Source: Profftia sp020342455
GTDB taxonomy: Bacteria; Pseudomonadota; Gammaproteobacteria; Enterobacterales; Enterobacteriaceae
Reading direction: 5' to 3'
DNA: 64,000 bases
Assembly: GCF_020342455.1 (NCBI RefSeq)
Contig: NZ_CP080506.1
Location: forward strand, 248,001 to 312,000
Under the pieces are notes generated by a model. That model searched no databases. It saw nothing but the letters and a program-made list of their open reading frames with translations, and was not told where the DNA came from. Made by a program: the position numbers and the translations under genes. Below are positions 40,362-50,962 of this stretch, piece after piece. Each line of letters opens with the position of its first letter. Within the stretch, counting starts at the first letter, position 1.

Positions 40362-41270
40362 CTATAAATCTACAATATATTTTTCTTTATCCTTTTCTAT
40401 AGGTACATAAGATTGGAAATCAATCGATATCATAATACTCACACAAATTATCATAATAATAGAAAATAAAAATAGTTTACGCGCCCATATTTGATTATCT
40501 ACTGTTTTATTATTGTACCCAGAGAAAGCTATACTTAACCACCATAGACCTGCTGTTGTAGTAACTATTAGATATGTATAACCTACATAACCATTAAAAG
40601 TTAAGAGCATAGTTGCAACTATAAATGCTAATATATACATATTAATATGTTTTTTAGTTACTGTAACACCTTTTACTACTGGTAAAACTGGAATATGAGC
40701 TGATTGATAATCTTCTAATCTAAAAATAGCAATTGCATAAGAATGTGGTATTTGCCACAGGCTAAATATAGCTAGTAAGATAAATGCACCAGTATCGAAA
40801 GATTTATTTATTGCACAATAGCCAATGATAGGAGGTACTGCACCAGATAAACTTCCAATTAATGTACTATATATAGAATTGCGTTTCATATATAAACTAT
40901 AAATACCAACATAAATTATAAAGCCAATTATTGCTAATAAAGTAGTCAATATATTAGTTGTTAAATATAATATAGCTATACCAGTTAATCCTAATATATT
41001 TACATAGAATAAAATTACTTTAGGATTAATAAATTTTTGTACTAAGATGCGTTTTTTAGTTCTCTCCATAATTGCATCAATATCTCGGTCTATGTAATTA
41101 TTACATATACAAGCTGAGGCTATAATTAACGATAATCCCATTATAGTCATGATTAATAGAAAAAAATCTAATTTTCCTCTTGATGCCAAAAAAAATCCAC
41201 CAATAGCTGAAATTAAATTACCTAATATAATTCCGGGTTTGATAATTTGTATATACTGTTTTATCATCAT
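40362..41270 (-). CDS. cyoE: protoheme IX farnesyltransferase (heme O synthase)
   Basis: UbiA-type prenyltransferase that adds a farnesyl group to heme B to give heme O for cytochrome bo3. 302 aa (E. coli 296), about 8 to 9 membrane helices. The prenyl-diphosphate site is NNYIDRDIDAIMERTKKR (about 58-75), with a second aspartate-rich loop near FRLEDYQSAHIPVLPVVKG. It uses the farnesyl diphosphate made by IspA in this window. The gene starts 9 nt after cyoD and is last in the operon. Confidence 0.97.
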   Translation of the reverse strand: MMIKQYIQIIKPGIILGNLISAIGGFFLASRGKLDFFLLIMTIMGLSLIIASACICNNYIDRDIDAIMERTKKRILVQKFINPKVILFYVNILGLTGIAILYLTTNILTTLLAIIGFIIYVGIYSLYMKRNSIYSTLIGSLSGAVPPIIGYCAINKSFDTGAFILLAIFSLWQIPHSYAIAIFRLEDYQSAHIPVLPVVKGVTVTKKHINMYILAFIVATMLLTFNGYVGYTYLIVTTTAGLWWLSIAFSGYNNKTVDNQIWARKLFLFSIIMIICVSIMISIDFQSYVPIEKDKEKYIVDL

Positions 41271-41279
41271 AAAACATTC

Positions 41280-41636
41280 TTAGCAAGCGACCATGTTTAT
41301 ATTTAAGTGATACATAATCCAGAGTGAACCAATAATAATAATTGTGATAATTAAGGCAGTAAATACTAAAGCTATGAGATTCAAATATTCTTTAGCTGAA
41401 TTATTTATATGTAGAAAATATACTAGATGAACAAATATCTGAATTATAGCCATAAAACTCACAACTATTATAGTAATTTGACGTGAAACAGTATTTGAAA
41501 TCACAATCCAGAATGGAATAATGGTAAGAATAAGGGATAGAATAAATCCAGTAAGATAAGATTTAGTACTACCTAAAATAGCAGTATAGCTGTAATTTGT
41601 TAAGTATTTTTTTCTTTTTTTAAAGGATTGACTCAT
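41280..41636 (-). CDS. cyoD: cytochrome bo3 ubiquinol oxidase subunit IV
   Basis: Small subunit that stabilises CuB binding during oxidase assembly. From ATG 41636 it has 118 aa (E. coli 109), with three membrane helices; the core reads STKSYLTGFILSLILTIIPFWIV and ends LWIMYHLNINM. The frame is open further upstream, but that part lies inside cyoC; ATG 41636 overlaps the cyoC stop as TAATG and is the coupled start. The N-terminal 25 residues are lysine- and serine-rich and diverge from E. coli. Confidence 0.95.
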   Translation of the reverse strand: MSQSFKKRKKYLTNYSYTAILGSTKSYLTGFILSLILTIIPFWIVISNTVSRQITIIVVSFMAIIQIFVHLVYFLHINNSAKEYLNLIALVFTALIITIIIIGSLWIMYHLNINMVAC

Positions 41637-42247
41637 TATACAACCCCTATTAAATATATTAAGGTAAATAAGCATATCCATATAACGTCTAATAAGTGCC
41701 AGAATAAACTTAAGCACATTAGGCGAGTGCGATTATGAATATTAAGACCATTTTTAATTAATTGAATTATCATAATTATTATCCAGATCAGTCCACTAGT
41801 TACATGAATGCCGTGTGTGCTTATTAAGGCAAAAAATGCAGATAGAAATGCGCTTTTATCAGGACCAAAACCTTTAGAAATTAGATGATGCAATTCATAG
41901 TTTTCCATCGCGATAAAAATGACTCCTAACAGGAATGTAAGAACTAACCAACTATTTAAGACATAAATTTTATTTTTTTTACTTGCTAACATAGCAAAAC
42001 CGTAGGTAAGACTACTAAACAGTAGAATTAACGTTTCACCTAATACAAATAATGGTTTAAATATTTCTTTACCTGATGGACCATCAGCGGTACCATGTAC
42101 TAAAACAGCATAGGTTGCACATAAAATTGCAAACAAAATGCAATCGCTCATTAAATATAGCATAAAACCAAAAATATTAGTTTTATCATAACTATATTCT
42201 ACATAATAATTATTATATTCTTGATTATTTAAAGTATTATTTATCAT
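41636..42247 (-). CDS. cyoC: cytochrome bo3 ubiquinol oxidase subunit III
   Basis: Five-helix subunit of the terminal oxidase, with no redox cofactor of its own. 203 aa (E. coli 204). Visible: FGFMLYLMSDCILFAILCATYAVL and the STHGIHVTSGLIW block typical of subunit III. ATG 42247 shares a base with the cyoB stop (TAATG), and the same overlap links it to cyoD, so the operon is translationally coupled. Confidence 0.97.
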   Translation of the reverse strand: MINNTLNNQEYNNYYVEYSYDKTNIFGFMLYLMSDCILFAILCATYAVLVHGTADGPSGKEIFKPLFVLGETLILLFSSLTYGFAMLASKKNKIYVLNSWLVLTFLLGVIFIAMENYELHHLISKGFGPDKSAFLSAFFALISTHGIHVTSGLIWIIIMIIQLIKNGLNIHNRTRLMCLSLFWHLLDVIWICLFTLIYLIGVV

Positions 42248-44229
42248 TATTTAATACCAGATTTAATAATTTGTACAAGGTGTTTGTTTTCTATACGTTT
42301 TATTTCATCACTTAGAATATGGTAATTATAATCTTGTTTAAAACTGTGCATTATCCAAGTTATAATTATACCTAATAGACTTATAGTGGCTAACCACCAT
42401 ATTTCCCAGATCATAGCAAAACCAAATAAAAGACTTAAACCTGCAATAATAATACCAACTCCAGTATTACGTGGCATTTGAAGGGGTATATATTTTTCTA
42501 TTTTTTTATAAGAGATACCCTGTTCTTTCATTACCCAAAATGCATCACGAGAATTAACCTGTGGTATAATTGCAAAATTATAGATTGGTGGGGGAGAAGA
42601 GGTAGACCACTCTAAAGTACGACCATCCCAGGGATCGCCGGTTATATCTCTATTTTGATTACGATCACGAATCGATACTATGATCTGAATGATTTGACAT
42701 GTAATACCGCATGCAATTAATATAGAACCTCCAGCAGCAATAGTTAGTAGTGTATGAAATGAAGTATCAATATGTTGACTAAGACGACGAGTCATACCCA
42801 TTAATCCTAAAAAATATAGAGGCATAAATGCAATAAAGAAACCAATAATCCAAAACCAGAATGCACGTTTACCCCATTTTTCATTTAATGTAAAACCAAA
42901 TGCTTTTGGAAACCAATATGTCATTGCTGCGAAACAGCCAAATACTACACCACCTATAATGACGTTATGGAAGTGTGCAATTAAAAATAGACTATTATGA
43001 AGTACAAAATTTGCACCTGGAACTGCTAGTAAAACCCCGGTCATACCACCAATAGTAAAAGTAATTATAAATCCGATAGTCCATAGCATAGCAGAATTGA
43101 ATATAATACGTCCTTGATACATAGTAAATAGCCAATTAAAGATTTTTACACCAGTTGGAATTGAGATAATCATAGTAGCGATACCAAAGAAAGCATTGAC
43201 GTCTGCACCACTTCCCATTGTAAAAAAGTGGTGTAGCCAGACAATAAATGATAGTATCGTAATACACACAGTAGCCCATACCAAAGAAGTATAACCAAAT
43301 AATCTTTTTTTGCAAAAAGTAGCTACAACCTCAGAAAATACCCCGAAAACAGGTAGTACTAATATATACACTTCTGGGTGACCCCACGCCCAAATAAGGT
43401 TAATATACATCATCATATTACCGCCCATATCATTAGTAAAAAAATGTGTATGTAAATAACGGTCAGCTGTTAGTAATGTAATAGTAACCGTTAAAATAGG
43501 GAAGGCAGCAACAATTAAAATATTCGCGCATAGAGAAGTCCAAGTAAAGACTGGTATTTTCATAAATAACATACCAGGAGCACGCATTTTTACGATAGTT
43601 GTAACTAAGTTGATACCTGTCATTAAAGTACCTAATCCAGCGATTTGTAGGCTCCATATCCAGTAATCCACTCCAACACCTGGACTATATTCTTTTTCTG
43701 ATAGTGGTGGATATGCTAACCAACCGGTTTTAGCAAATTCACCTACTCCAAGGGATAAATTTATGAGTAACATACCTGCAACAGTAAACCAAAAACTTAA
43801 GTTATTTAGAAAAGGAAAAGCAACATCACGAGTACCGATTTGCAATGGTATAATTATATTCATTAAGCCAATGACAAAAGGCATTGCAACAAAGAAAATC
43901 ATGATAACACCATGAGCAGTAAAAATCTGATCATAGTGATATGGAGGCAGGAAGATATCTTTTCCTGCTGAAGAGAGTGCTTGTTGACTACGCATCATAA
44001 TAGCATCGGTAAAACCACGCAATAGCATAATAAATGCTAAAATTATATACATAATACCTAGACGTTTATGATCAACGGAAGTAAACCACTCTGTCCATAA
44101 ATAATGCCATTTTTTAAAATAGGTAATTAAAGCTAGAATGATTAGACTACTTACAATAATACTACTCACTGTAACCATAATAATTGGTTCATTATAAGGT
44201 ATATCATTGAGTGTTAATTTTCCAAACAT
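42247..44229 (-). CDS. cyoB: cytochrome bo3 ubiquinol oxidase subunit I
   Basis: Catalytic subunit with heme b, heme o3 and CuB; reduces O2 to water and pumps protons. 660 aa (E. coli 663), about 15 membrane helices. Cofactor ligands are in place: TAHGVIMIFF, WAWGHPEVYILVLP (CuB histidine and cross-linked tyrosine), LHHFFTMG (two CuB histidines) and LIAHFHNVI (heme histidines). The proton-channel region GLMNIIIPLQIGTRDVAFPFLN is also kept. It begins 3 nt past the cyoA stop. Confidence 0.99.
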   Translation of the reverse strand: MFGKLTLNDIPYNEPIIMVTVSSIIVSSLIILALITYFKKWHYLWTEWFTSVDHKRLGIMYIILAFIMLLRGFTDAIMMRSQQALSSAGKDIFLPPYHYDQIFTAHGVIMIFFVAMPFVIGLMNIIIPLQIGTRDVAFPFLNNLSFWFTVAGMLLINLSLGVGEFAKTGWLAYPPLSEKEYSPGVGVDYWIWSLQIAGLGTLMTGINLVTTIVKMRAPGMLFMKIPVFTWTSLCANILIVAAFPILTVTITLLTADRYLHTHFFTNDMGGNMMMYINLIWAWGHPEVYILVLPVFGVFSEVVATFCKKRLFGYTSLVWATVCITILSFIVWLHHFFTMGSGADVNAFFGIATMIISIPTGVKIFNWLFTMYQGRIIFNSAMLWTIGFIITFTIGGMTGVLLAVPGANFVLHNSLFLIAHFHNVIIGGVVFGCFAAMTYWFPKAFGFTLNEKWGKRAFWFWIIGFFIAFMPLYFLGLMGMTRRLSQHIDTSFHTLLTIAAGGSILIACGITCQIIQIIVSIRDRNQNRDITGDPWDGRTLEWSTSSPPPIYNFAIIPQVNSRDAFWVMKEQGISYKKIEKYIPLQMPRNTGVGIIIAGLSLLFGFAMIWEIWWLATISLLGIIITWIMHSFKQDYNYHILSDEIKRIENKHLVQIIKSGIK

Positions 44230-44232
44230 TTA

Positions 44233-45162
44233 TTATACCCCTACCCCTATGTTAGATTTTTTACTTATACTTATATTATTATTATTGTGTGTTATATCTA
44301 TTTTTTTATTACCCATAAATTTATGAATAATATCTATAAATAACTTAGGGTTATTATTAGAAAAATATTCTACTGAATTATATTCGCTTGGTTTTGCTAA
44401 TACTTCAAATTCATCCATTGTAGTTAGTGCGTGGGTAGATGTTTTTTTTATTTTAGCAACCCACTGATTAAAAGTTGCATTATCAGATGTTGCAATAGCA
44501 GTAAATTTCATACCAGAAAATCCTTTACCACTATAACTACTAGAAATACCATTATACTTACCCTGCTCATTTGCAATTAAATGTAGTTTGGTTTGCATAC
44601 CAGCCATGGCATAAATTTGTCCACCTAAACTAGGAATAAAAAAAGAATTCATAACTGAGTTTGAAGTTATACGAAAATTAATTGGATAATTAATTGGAAA
44701 AGCTATTTCGTTTACAGTTGCTATTCCTAGATCTGGATATATAAATAACCATTTCCAATCCAAGGAAATAACATCTATATTAATTGGTTTAACTCTTGAT
44801 ATTAATGGTTTATAAGGATCTAATTCGTGAGTTGTTTTCCACGTTAATATTGCTAGAATAATAATAATAATAATTGGTATATTCCAAATAATAACTTCAA
44901 TTGTATGAGATTGAGACCAGTTGGGGGTATATTTAGCACTTTTATTTGATGCACGAAATTTACTTGTAAATATAATTGTCATTACAATTACTGGAATCAC
45001 AACAATTAACATTAGACTAAGTGCTGTTAGTATTAAGGATTTCTGTTCTAGACCTATTTGCCCTTTAGGATCTAAAATAGCTATATTACAGCCACTGAGT
45101 AAAGTTATTACCGCTATTAATAATAATATTACAAAATATTTATTACATTTACTGAGTATCAT
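44233..45162 (-). CDS. cyoA: cytochrome bo3 ubiquinol oxidase subunit II
   Basis: Lipoprotein subunit anchored by two membrane helices with a periplasmic cupredoxin domain lacking the CuA ligands, as in quinol oxidases. 309 aa (E. coli 315). Signal peptide with lipobox LSGC (C25), then DPKGQIGLEQKSLILTALSLMLIVVIPV, and the core VNEIAFPINYPINFRITSNSVMNSFFIPSLGGQIYAMAGMQTKLHLIAN. GAGG lies 7 nt before ATG 45162. The C-terminal tail is asparagine- and serine-rich, less conserved. First gene of cyoABCDE; control region just upstream. Confidence 0.98.
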   Translation of the reverse strand: MILSKCNKYFVILLLIAVITLLSGCNIAILDPKGQIGLEQKSLILTALSLMLIVVIPVIVMTIIFTSKFRASNKSAKYTPNWSQSHTIEVIIWNIPIIIIIILAILTWKTTHELDPYKPLISRVKPINIDVISLDWKWLFIYPDLGIATVNEIAFPINYPINFRITSNSVMNSFFIPSLGGQIYAMAGMQTKLHLIANEQGKYNGISSSYSGKGFSGMKFTAIATSDNATFNQWVAKIKKTSTHALTTMDEFEVLAKPSEYNSVEYFSNNNPKLFIDIIHKFMGNKKIDITHNNNNISISKKSNIGVGV

Positions 45163-45203
45163 TTAACGACCTCAATTAAAAAGTTATTTGTCGTTTTAAA
45201 TTT

Positions 45204-45244
45204 AGAAGGATTTTACTTTAAGAATATAAATCTGTAAACCTTCT
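45204..45244 (-). promoter_or_regulatory. hairpin in the cyoA 5' leader
   Basis: Inverted repeat 45204-45216 / 45234-45244: eleven pairs with a two-base bulge and a 17 nt loop. It lies 42 to 82 nt upstream of cyoA and downstream of the candidate -10, so it would be in the 5' leader of the operon mRNA. Confidence 0.4.
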
Positions 45245-45260
45245 TATAGTACTTATTGAT

Positions 45261-45289
45261 ATTATAGAATAATAATATCTATTTTTAAT
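45261..45289 (-). promoter_or_regulatory. candidate cyoA promoter
   Basis: Minus-strand TATAAT (plus 45261-45266), 17 nt spacer and a weak -35, ATTAAA (plus 45284-45289). Start of transcription would be near 45254, about 92 nt before the cyoA ATG. Confidence 0.35.
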
Positions 45290-45301
45290 GGGATCTTTTA
45301 G

Positions 45302-45336
45302 TTATTTTAGTTATTTTAGTTATTTTAGTTATTTTA
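45302..45336. repeat. 9 bp tandem repeat upstream of the cyo promoter
   Basis: TTATTTTAG repeated 3.9 times (45302-45336), directly upstream of the candidate -35. It could act as an A/T-rich UP-like element, or be a chance slippage array. GTTA recurs every 9 bp; ArcA sites use GTTA-type repeats but with about 11 bp spacing, so I do not call it an ArcA site. Confidence 0.85.
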
Positions 45337-46121
45337 TAATTTTTAATTTATCATCTAAATACTACAAGTAAAAGCAAATAATAATATTTAATATATCCAA
45401 AGTAATTTATTGATCACTTAGTAATTTAGATAACTCATAACTAATAAATGCTTATGGATATGATTGGATACGCCAATAAGATATTTTATATGATTCATGA
45501 ATTTATAATTTTATAAATAAAATAGTAGAGATAACTTGGTATTATTATATAGCAGTTTAATACGGAAGTATATTTATAAGAATAAAACGGAGGAATCATT
45601 GTATGTAATTAATTTAATAGCACTTTACTAAAAGTTTATTCAAGAGATCAAAAAATTTTTCAGTATAGTTTTTCTTTAAAAAAGCATTATAACATGCTAT
45701 TTTAATTATATATTCTTTTTTATTATACAGATAATATAAATTTAAAAATTAAATAATAGATAGGTAATTATCTAATGATAAATAAATTATTTTGCCTATC
45801 ATAATAATCTTTATTAGGGGAAATTATCTATAATAAGTATTTCTCTCTATAGAGATGATCATCGTAATCTCAATTAAAATTTCGATATGTATTAAATTTA
45901 GTATATAATTATATTTTTATATTTAATAAACAACAAGTTTATATAAAAGGAATAATAATATAAATAGATTTTATTTTAAATATAACGGCATGTATTTTTT
46001 AAAATTTTTAATTGTAACTTATTTAGAAAATATATTACTTCATTAGTATATTAAAAATTAATTTATAGAGAAGAATAAGTATTAAATATAGTTGAATATT
46101 TCAATAAAAATTTTTAAATAG

Positions 46122-46153
46122 TATAGGAGGTATTATATTCTTTACCCCCTATA
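46122..46153 (-). terminator. clpB terminator
   Basis: Stem 46122-46132 with 46143-46153, 10 nt loop, 22 nt past the clpB stop. On the minus strand all 11 positions pair (one G-U), while the plus strand would have an A-C mismatch, which fits use by clpB. Five pairs are G-C or G-U, unusually strong here; the tail is TTTAAAAATTTTT. Confidence 0.7.
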
Positions 46154-46175
46154 GTTTTTAAAATTTTCTACACAC

Positions 46176-48746
46176 TCACTGTTTAATAATTAACTTGTTA
46201 TCCTGTATATCAAGCGTAATATCTTGTCCGGGTATTAATTTTCCTGCTAAAATTTGTAGTGCAAGTGGATTTTCTATTTCTTGCTGTATTGCACGTTTTA
46301 ATGGGCGTGCACCATAAACCGGATCAAAACCAACTTTTAAAAGTTGTTCTAATGCACTATAAGTTATAGTGATCTTGTAACCTTTATCTTCTAAACGTTG
46401 GTATAAGCGCTTTAATTGTATATGTGCAATTTCTTTAATATTTTTTTGATTTAATGGATGAAACACAACATTTTCATCTATACGATTAATGAATTCAGGG
46501 TAAAAATACTTTGATACCATACTCATTACTAATTCTTTCATATCTTCATAATAAAGATGTTCAAAGCGTTCTTTAATTAAATTAGAGCCTATATTAGAGG
46601 TCATAATTATTACTGTATTACGAAAATTCACAGTTCTCCCCTGTCCATCGGTAAGTCTTCCATCGTCTAATATTTGTAACAATATATTAAAAATATCTTT
46701 ATGCGCTTTTTCTATTTCATCTAATAAAATAACAGAATAAGGTCTACGGCGAATAGCTTCTGTTAAGTAACCACCTTCTTCATAACCAATATACCCTGGA
46801 GGTGCACCCACAAAACGTGATACTGCATGTTTTTCCATAAATTCAGACATATCTATGCGCACCATAGCATTGTCGCTATCAAAAAGGAAGTTTGCTAGAG
46901 CCTTACATAGTTCAGTTTTACCAACACCAGTGGGTCCTAAAAAAAGGAAGGAACCTATTGGACGGTTAGGGTCTGATAAACCAGCACGATTACGACGTAT
47001 AGCATTAGAAACAGCTGTAACAGCTTTTTCTTGACTAATAACACGTTTGTGTAGATCCTCTTCCATCCTTAATAATTTTGCGCGTTCACTTTCTAATATG
47101 TTTGATATAGGTATTCCAGTCCACTTTGCTAATACCTCAGCAATTTCTACATCAGTTACTTTATTGCGTAACAACTTAATAGTGTTGTTTTCAGACAGTG
47201 TCGCTGCTTCTAATTGTTTTTCTAAACTAGGCATTTTACCGTACTGAATTTCAGACATTTTAGCTAAATCACTTATGCGGCTAGCCTGTTCAAGTGCAAT
47301 TTTTGCTTGTTCTATTTCTGCTTTTATTTTTTGAGTACCTCGGAGAGAGGATTTTTCTGTTTTCCATTCTTTTTCTAAAATAGAGTATTCATGTTCTTTA
47401 TGTTCTAATTTAGTATTAATTATTTCTAGGCGTTTTTTGCTTGCTTCATCAGATTCTTTATTGAGCGCCTGCTTTTCTAGTTTTAATTGAATAATACGCC
47501 GCTCTAAGCGATCTAGTAATTCAGGTTTAGAATCTATTTGAATACGAATACTAGATGCAGCTTCATCAATTAAATCAATTGCTTTATCAGGTAATTGACG
47601 GTCTGCAATATAACGATACGATAAATTTGCTGCAGCAACAATTGCAGGATCAGTAATTTGAACATGGTGATGCAGCTCATATCGCTCTTTAAGACCACGT
47701 AGAATAGCAATTGTATTTTCTACGGTTGGTTCATTAATAAAAACTTTCTGAAATCGACGTTCAAGTGCAGCATCTTTTTCAAGATATTGACGATATTCAT
47801 CCAGTGTAGTTGCTCCTACGCAGTGCAATTCACCACGAGCTAGAGCAGGTTTTAGCATATTTCCAGCATTGATAGCACCATCACCCTGACCTGCACTGAC
47901 CATTGTGTGTAATTCATCAATAAATAAAATAATGTTTCCTTTTTGTTTAGATACTTCATTTAATATTGCTTTTAAGCGTTCTTCGAATTCACCGCGAAAT
48001 TTAGCTCCTGCAACAATGGAGCTCATCTCCATAGAAAGAACGCGTTTGTTTTTCAACCCTTCGGGAACTTCACCATTAATAACACGCTGTGCTAAACCTT
48101 CTACAATTGCAGTTTTACCTACTCCAGGTTCACCAATTAATACGGGGTTATTTTTAGTACGACGCTGTAATACCTGAATAGTTCTACGAATTTCTTCATC
48201 ACGACCGATAACGGGATCTAAACTTCCCCTCTCAGCAAGCTCAGTTAGATCTATAGTATATTTTTTTAATGTCTGACGATAATTTTCTGCATTTGCATTG
48301 TCCACTATTTCTCCTCCACGAATTTTTTTTATAGCGCTACTTATTTTTTCTCTTGTAGCACCAGAAGCTTTTAATATCTCTCCTAGAGTACCTTGTTCTT
48401 CTAATGCTACTAATACGAATAACTCTGAAGAAATGAAACTGTCATTAAATTTTTTAGCTTGCTTATCACACAGATTCAATAACCGCACTAATTCATTTGA
48501 TGGTTGAATATTTTTAGTGTCTTTGGTTTTTTTAATACTAGGAAGATATTCTTGAATCTTTTTATAAAGGTTAGTAGTATTAATTTCAGCAACATTGAAT
48601 ACGTTTTGAACTGTCCCCCCATCCTGTTTAAGAAAGGCACTCATCATATGTAATGGCTCTATAAATTGGTTGTTATATTCCATTGCTAGTTCGTGAGCAT
48701 CAACTAGTGCATACTGGAACTGATTAGTGAAACGGTCTATATGCAT
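46176..48746 (-). CDS. clpB: ClpB, protein disaggregase
   Basis: Hexameric AAA+ chaperone that threads aggregated proteins for refolding with DnaK. 856 aa (E. coli 857). Order: N domain (about 1-145), AAA-1 with GEPGVGKT, coiled-coil middle domain (about 405-520), AAA-2 with GPTGVGKT, C-terminal domain. Pore-loop GAKFRGEFEERL and GYIGYEEGGYLTEA are present. The start is ATG 48746: GGAGA lies 5 nt before it and homology starts at MHIDRFTNQF; an in-frame TTG at 48758 would overlap that ribosome site. An internal start near residue 150, as in E. coli ClpB-short, is possible but not evident. Confidence 0.98.
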   Translation of the reverse strand: MHIDRFTNQFQYALVDAHELAMEYNNQFIEPLHMMSAFLKQDGGTVQNVFNVAEINTTNLYKKIQEYLPSIKKTKDTKNIQPSNELVRLLNLCDKQAKKFNDSFISSELFVLVALEEQGTLGEILKASGATREKISSAIKKIRGGEIVDNANAENYRQTLKKYTIDLTELAERGSLDPVIGRDEEIRRTIQVLQRRTKNNPVLIGEPGVGKTAIVEGLAQRVINGEVPEGLKNKRVLSMEMSSIVAGAKFRGEFEERLKAILNEVSKQKGNIILFIDELHTMVSAGQGDGAINAGNMLKPALARGELHCVGATTLDEYRQYLEKDAALERRFQKVFINEPTVENTIAILRGLKERYELHHHVQITDPAIVAAANLSYRYIADRQLPDKAIDLIDEAASSIRIQIDSKPELLDRLERRIIQLKLEKQALNKESDEASKKRLEIINTKLEHKEHEYSILEKEWKTEKSSLRGTQKIKAEIEQAKIALEQASRISDLAKMSEIQYGKMPSLEKQLEAATLSENNTIKLLRNKVTDVEIAEVLAKWTGIPISNILESERAKLLRMEEDLHKRVISQEKAVTAVSNAIRRNRAGLSDPNRPIGSFLFLGPTGVGKTELCKALANFLFDSDNAMVRIDMSEFMEKHAVSRFVGAPPGYIGYEEGGYLTEAIRRRPYSVILLDEIEKAHKDIFNILLQILDDGRLTDGQGRTVNFRNTVIIMTSNIGSNLIKERFEHLYYEDMKELVMSMVSKYFYPEFINRIDENVVFHPLNQKNIKEIAHIQLKRLYQRLEDKGYKITITYSALEQLLKVGFDPVYGARPLKRAIQQEIENPLALQILAGKLIPGQDITLDIQDNKLIIKQ

Positions 48747-50962
48747 AATTATCTCCAAGACTTATTAAATTTTTACTTTAAAATAAACTTAATAGATTAT
48801 ATTTTAGGTAATACTAGTAAGATTTTAAAACAAGTCTTTGTACTTTGTTAATTTTTTTATTTTTACCTATATTTAATATTACAATTTATATTTTGTATTG
48901 AGTTTATTATTAGATATATAATGAAAGTAACTTAACATGACGATTAATAATCTATTGTAAATTTTTTAATGTTTAAATAAAAGCGTCTGTATATTATTTC
49001 AACAATGATTAAAGTATGCCTCATTATTTTAGGATAAATTTATAGAAAGATATTATTTTATTTTTTATTGCGCCTATCTCATTTATTAGTATAGACTCTT
49101 TAATTAGTATAATAGTCATCATTTTTGAAAATATTATATAAAGTATTACTTTAATCAAAAAATAATTTTTGTTAATAGTTTTTAATATTTTTATATTTGT
49201 TAATAATTTATATTAAAGTAATTTGGAGTATTGATGTTTTTTATAAAAATATTTTATATTATAGAAATGGATATTGTTTTTTTAAATAAAATATATATTT
49301 TATTTATTAAATATGCATAGATTATATTATAATATATATTTTTATTTCAATTTTTTATATAAAGAAATTTAGAAAAAAATTTATATAACTAAAATGATTA
49401 TTTTATATGGATAATAAACTTTTTATGTTAATTAAATGGTATAACTTTTATTGTTTATTTAATTTATAATTGCATATAAAATATCAATAGACAATATATT
49501 CTTATTTTTAAAAATCAGATAATATAAAATATTATTCAGAAGTATTATTCTGTATAATGCAAAATATTATAAATACTATTATTATATAATAGTTATAAAT
49601 TCAGTACTTATATTGTATAAACTTATTATATATTTAAATATTCTTTGTTTATTATTTTAATTTAAATAAGTTAAATATTTTTAACTTACTAAAATAGTTC
49701 TAAACATAATAATAAAAAATATTTTATATATGATGGATAATTTTTTGTTTTTATAATAGATATTTCTTAATATCTTATACTAAATGTTATGCTAATTTAT
49801 TAAATCTAGTACATCTCTTTTATTAATACTGAACATTTTATAGTAAGTTATGAATATTATAACATTTTTATTATATCTTGCTAATTCATTATAGATCTTA
49901 TATAAGATTATATAGATTACTTTATTAATAACATACTAAAAATTATTTTTATGGTTATTATACCTCTCTCGAGATAATTGTATTGCTGTAATATTATCTT
50001 ACATATTTATATTTTATTATTTATAGAAGTTATTTAAGAGCTGTTTTTATTGTGTACCTTTAATACTTTATTATATTATTTTGATATAACATTACAAATA
50101 AACAAGTATTTTAAACAAGTAATACAAATTTTAATGCTTTTGATAAAATTACTTGATAACATATCTTGTAGTATAAGTTCTATGTAATATCTTTATTATC
50201 TTATTCTTATATAAGAAATTTAATTCTTAAGTCATATAATATATCTTTCTAGTATTATTCTAATCTTAGTATTTAACGAAATATAGTAATTTATTAGATC
50301 AAATTATATTAAATTAAATTTTATATATAAGGTATTAGGATAAGTTTTAAAATAATCTTGATAATAAAAGATAATATTAGTTATCACACCCTGTGTTATT
50401 TTATATTTTGATCGTGATCTAAATAATATGTTTAGTATTATTAATTAGTATAAATTTTGTATATTTTTATTTATTTATAAAATATATAATAATATTATTT
50501 TTGGTTTACTAATTGTACCTATAAGTATTTTAATATATATAAAAAAAATACTTGGGTATATAATTTTTATCTTTTTAAGACGAACTGAGTAGTTGATTGC
50601 TATTCTAGAAGACATTTTATATGTCCTTATGGTAATACCTTATTAATATCTTAATTATTAAAATCATTACTATATAAGTTAAAAAATATAAATCTTATTT
50701 TTATCATAATATTACCTAATAAGCATCTTTATATATTGATATAAAATAATCAACAAAGCAATATTGCATATATTTTATAATTAGTTATAGATATAAGATA
50801 TATTTACAAATATAGTATTGCAAATCATAAAAAGATTATAAAACATATTTCTACTTATTAAGTAGAATACAAAAATATTTTTAAAAGCTTTATCACTACT
50901 GATTTTAGTAAATTACTATAAATAAGTATGCGTTTAATAATTTATTTGTAGAGTGCAATGTT
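48747..50962. other. sixA-clpB non-coding stretch
   Basis: 2.2 kb without a gene. In E. coli clpB follows rluD-yfiH; none is visible. Contents: the 49283 palindrome, a 9 bp hairpin at 50523-50553, a direct repeat AAACAAGTA near 50098 and 50114, and an 8 bp hairpin (50849-50867) that may end sixA. Confidence 0.65.
49283..49306. repeat. 24 bp perfect AT palindrome
   Basis: Two 12-base arms meet without a loop; all A and T. Low complexity, so a chance origin is possible. Confidence 0.6.

Larger units (their letters stand above)
45163..46175. other. clpB-cyoA spacer
   Basis: 1.0 kb holding the cyo control region, nested palindromes at about 45841-45873 (TCTCTATAGAGA, GATGATCATC), a short minus-strand hairpin with T6 near 45684-45700, and the clpB terminator. 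Near 45589 GGAGG precedes ATGTAA, so no peptide is encoded there. Confidence 0.6.

Noticed and set aside
41637..41717. Longer cyoD from ATG 41717
   Set aside because: The extra 27 residues overlap cyoC and have no counterpart in CyoD; ATG 41636 forms the TAATG overlap seen elsewhere in the operon.
45302..45336. TTATTTTAG repeats as a CRISPR or ArcA site
   Set aside because: There are no spacers, and the 9 bp period does not match the roughly 11 bp spacing of ArcA repeat elements.
45589..45611. GGAGG followed by ATG near 45603, a possible leader peptide
   Set aside because: The ATG is followed at once by TAA, so nothing is encoded.
47047..48507. Plus-strand frames inside clpB
   Set aside because: Antisense shadows of a well-conserved gene; no start signals or recognisable product.
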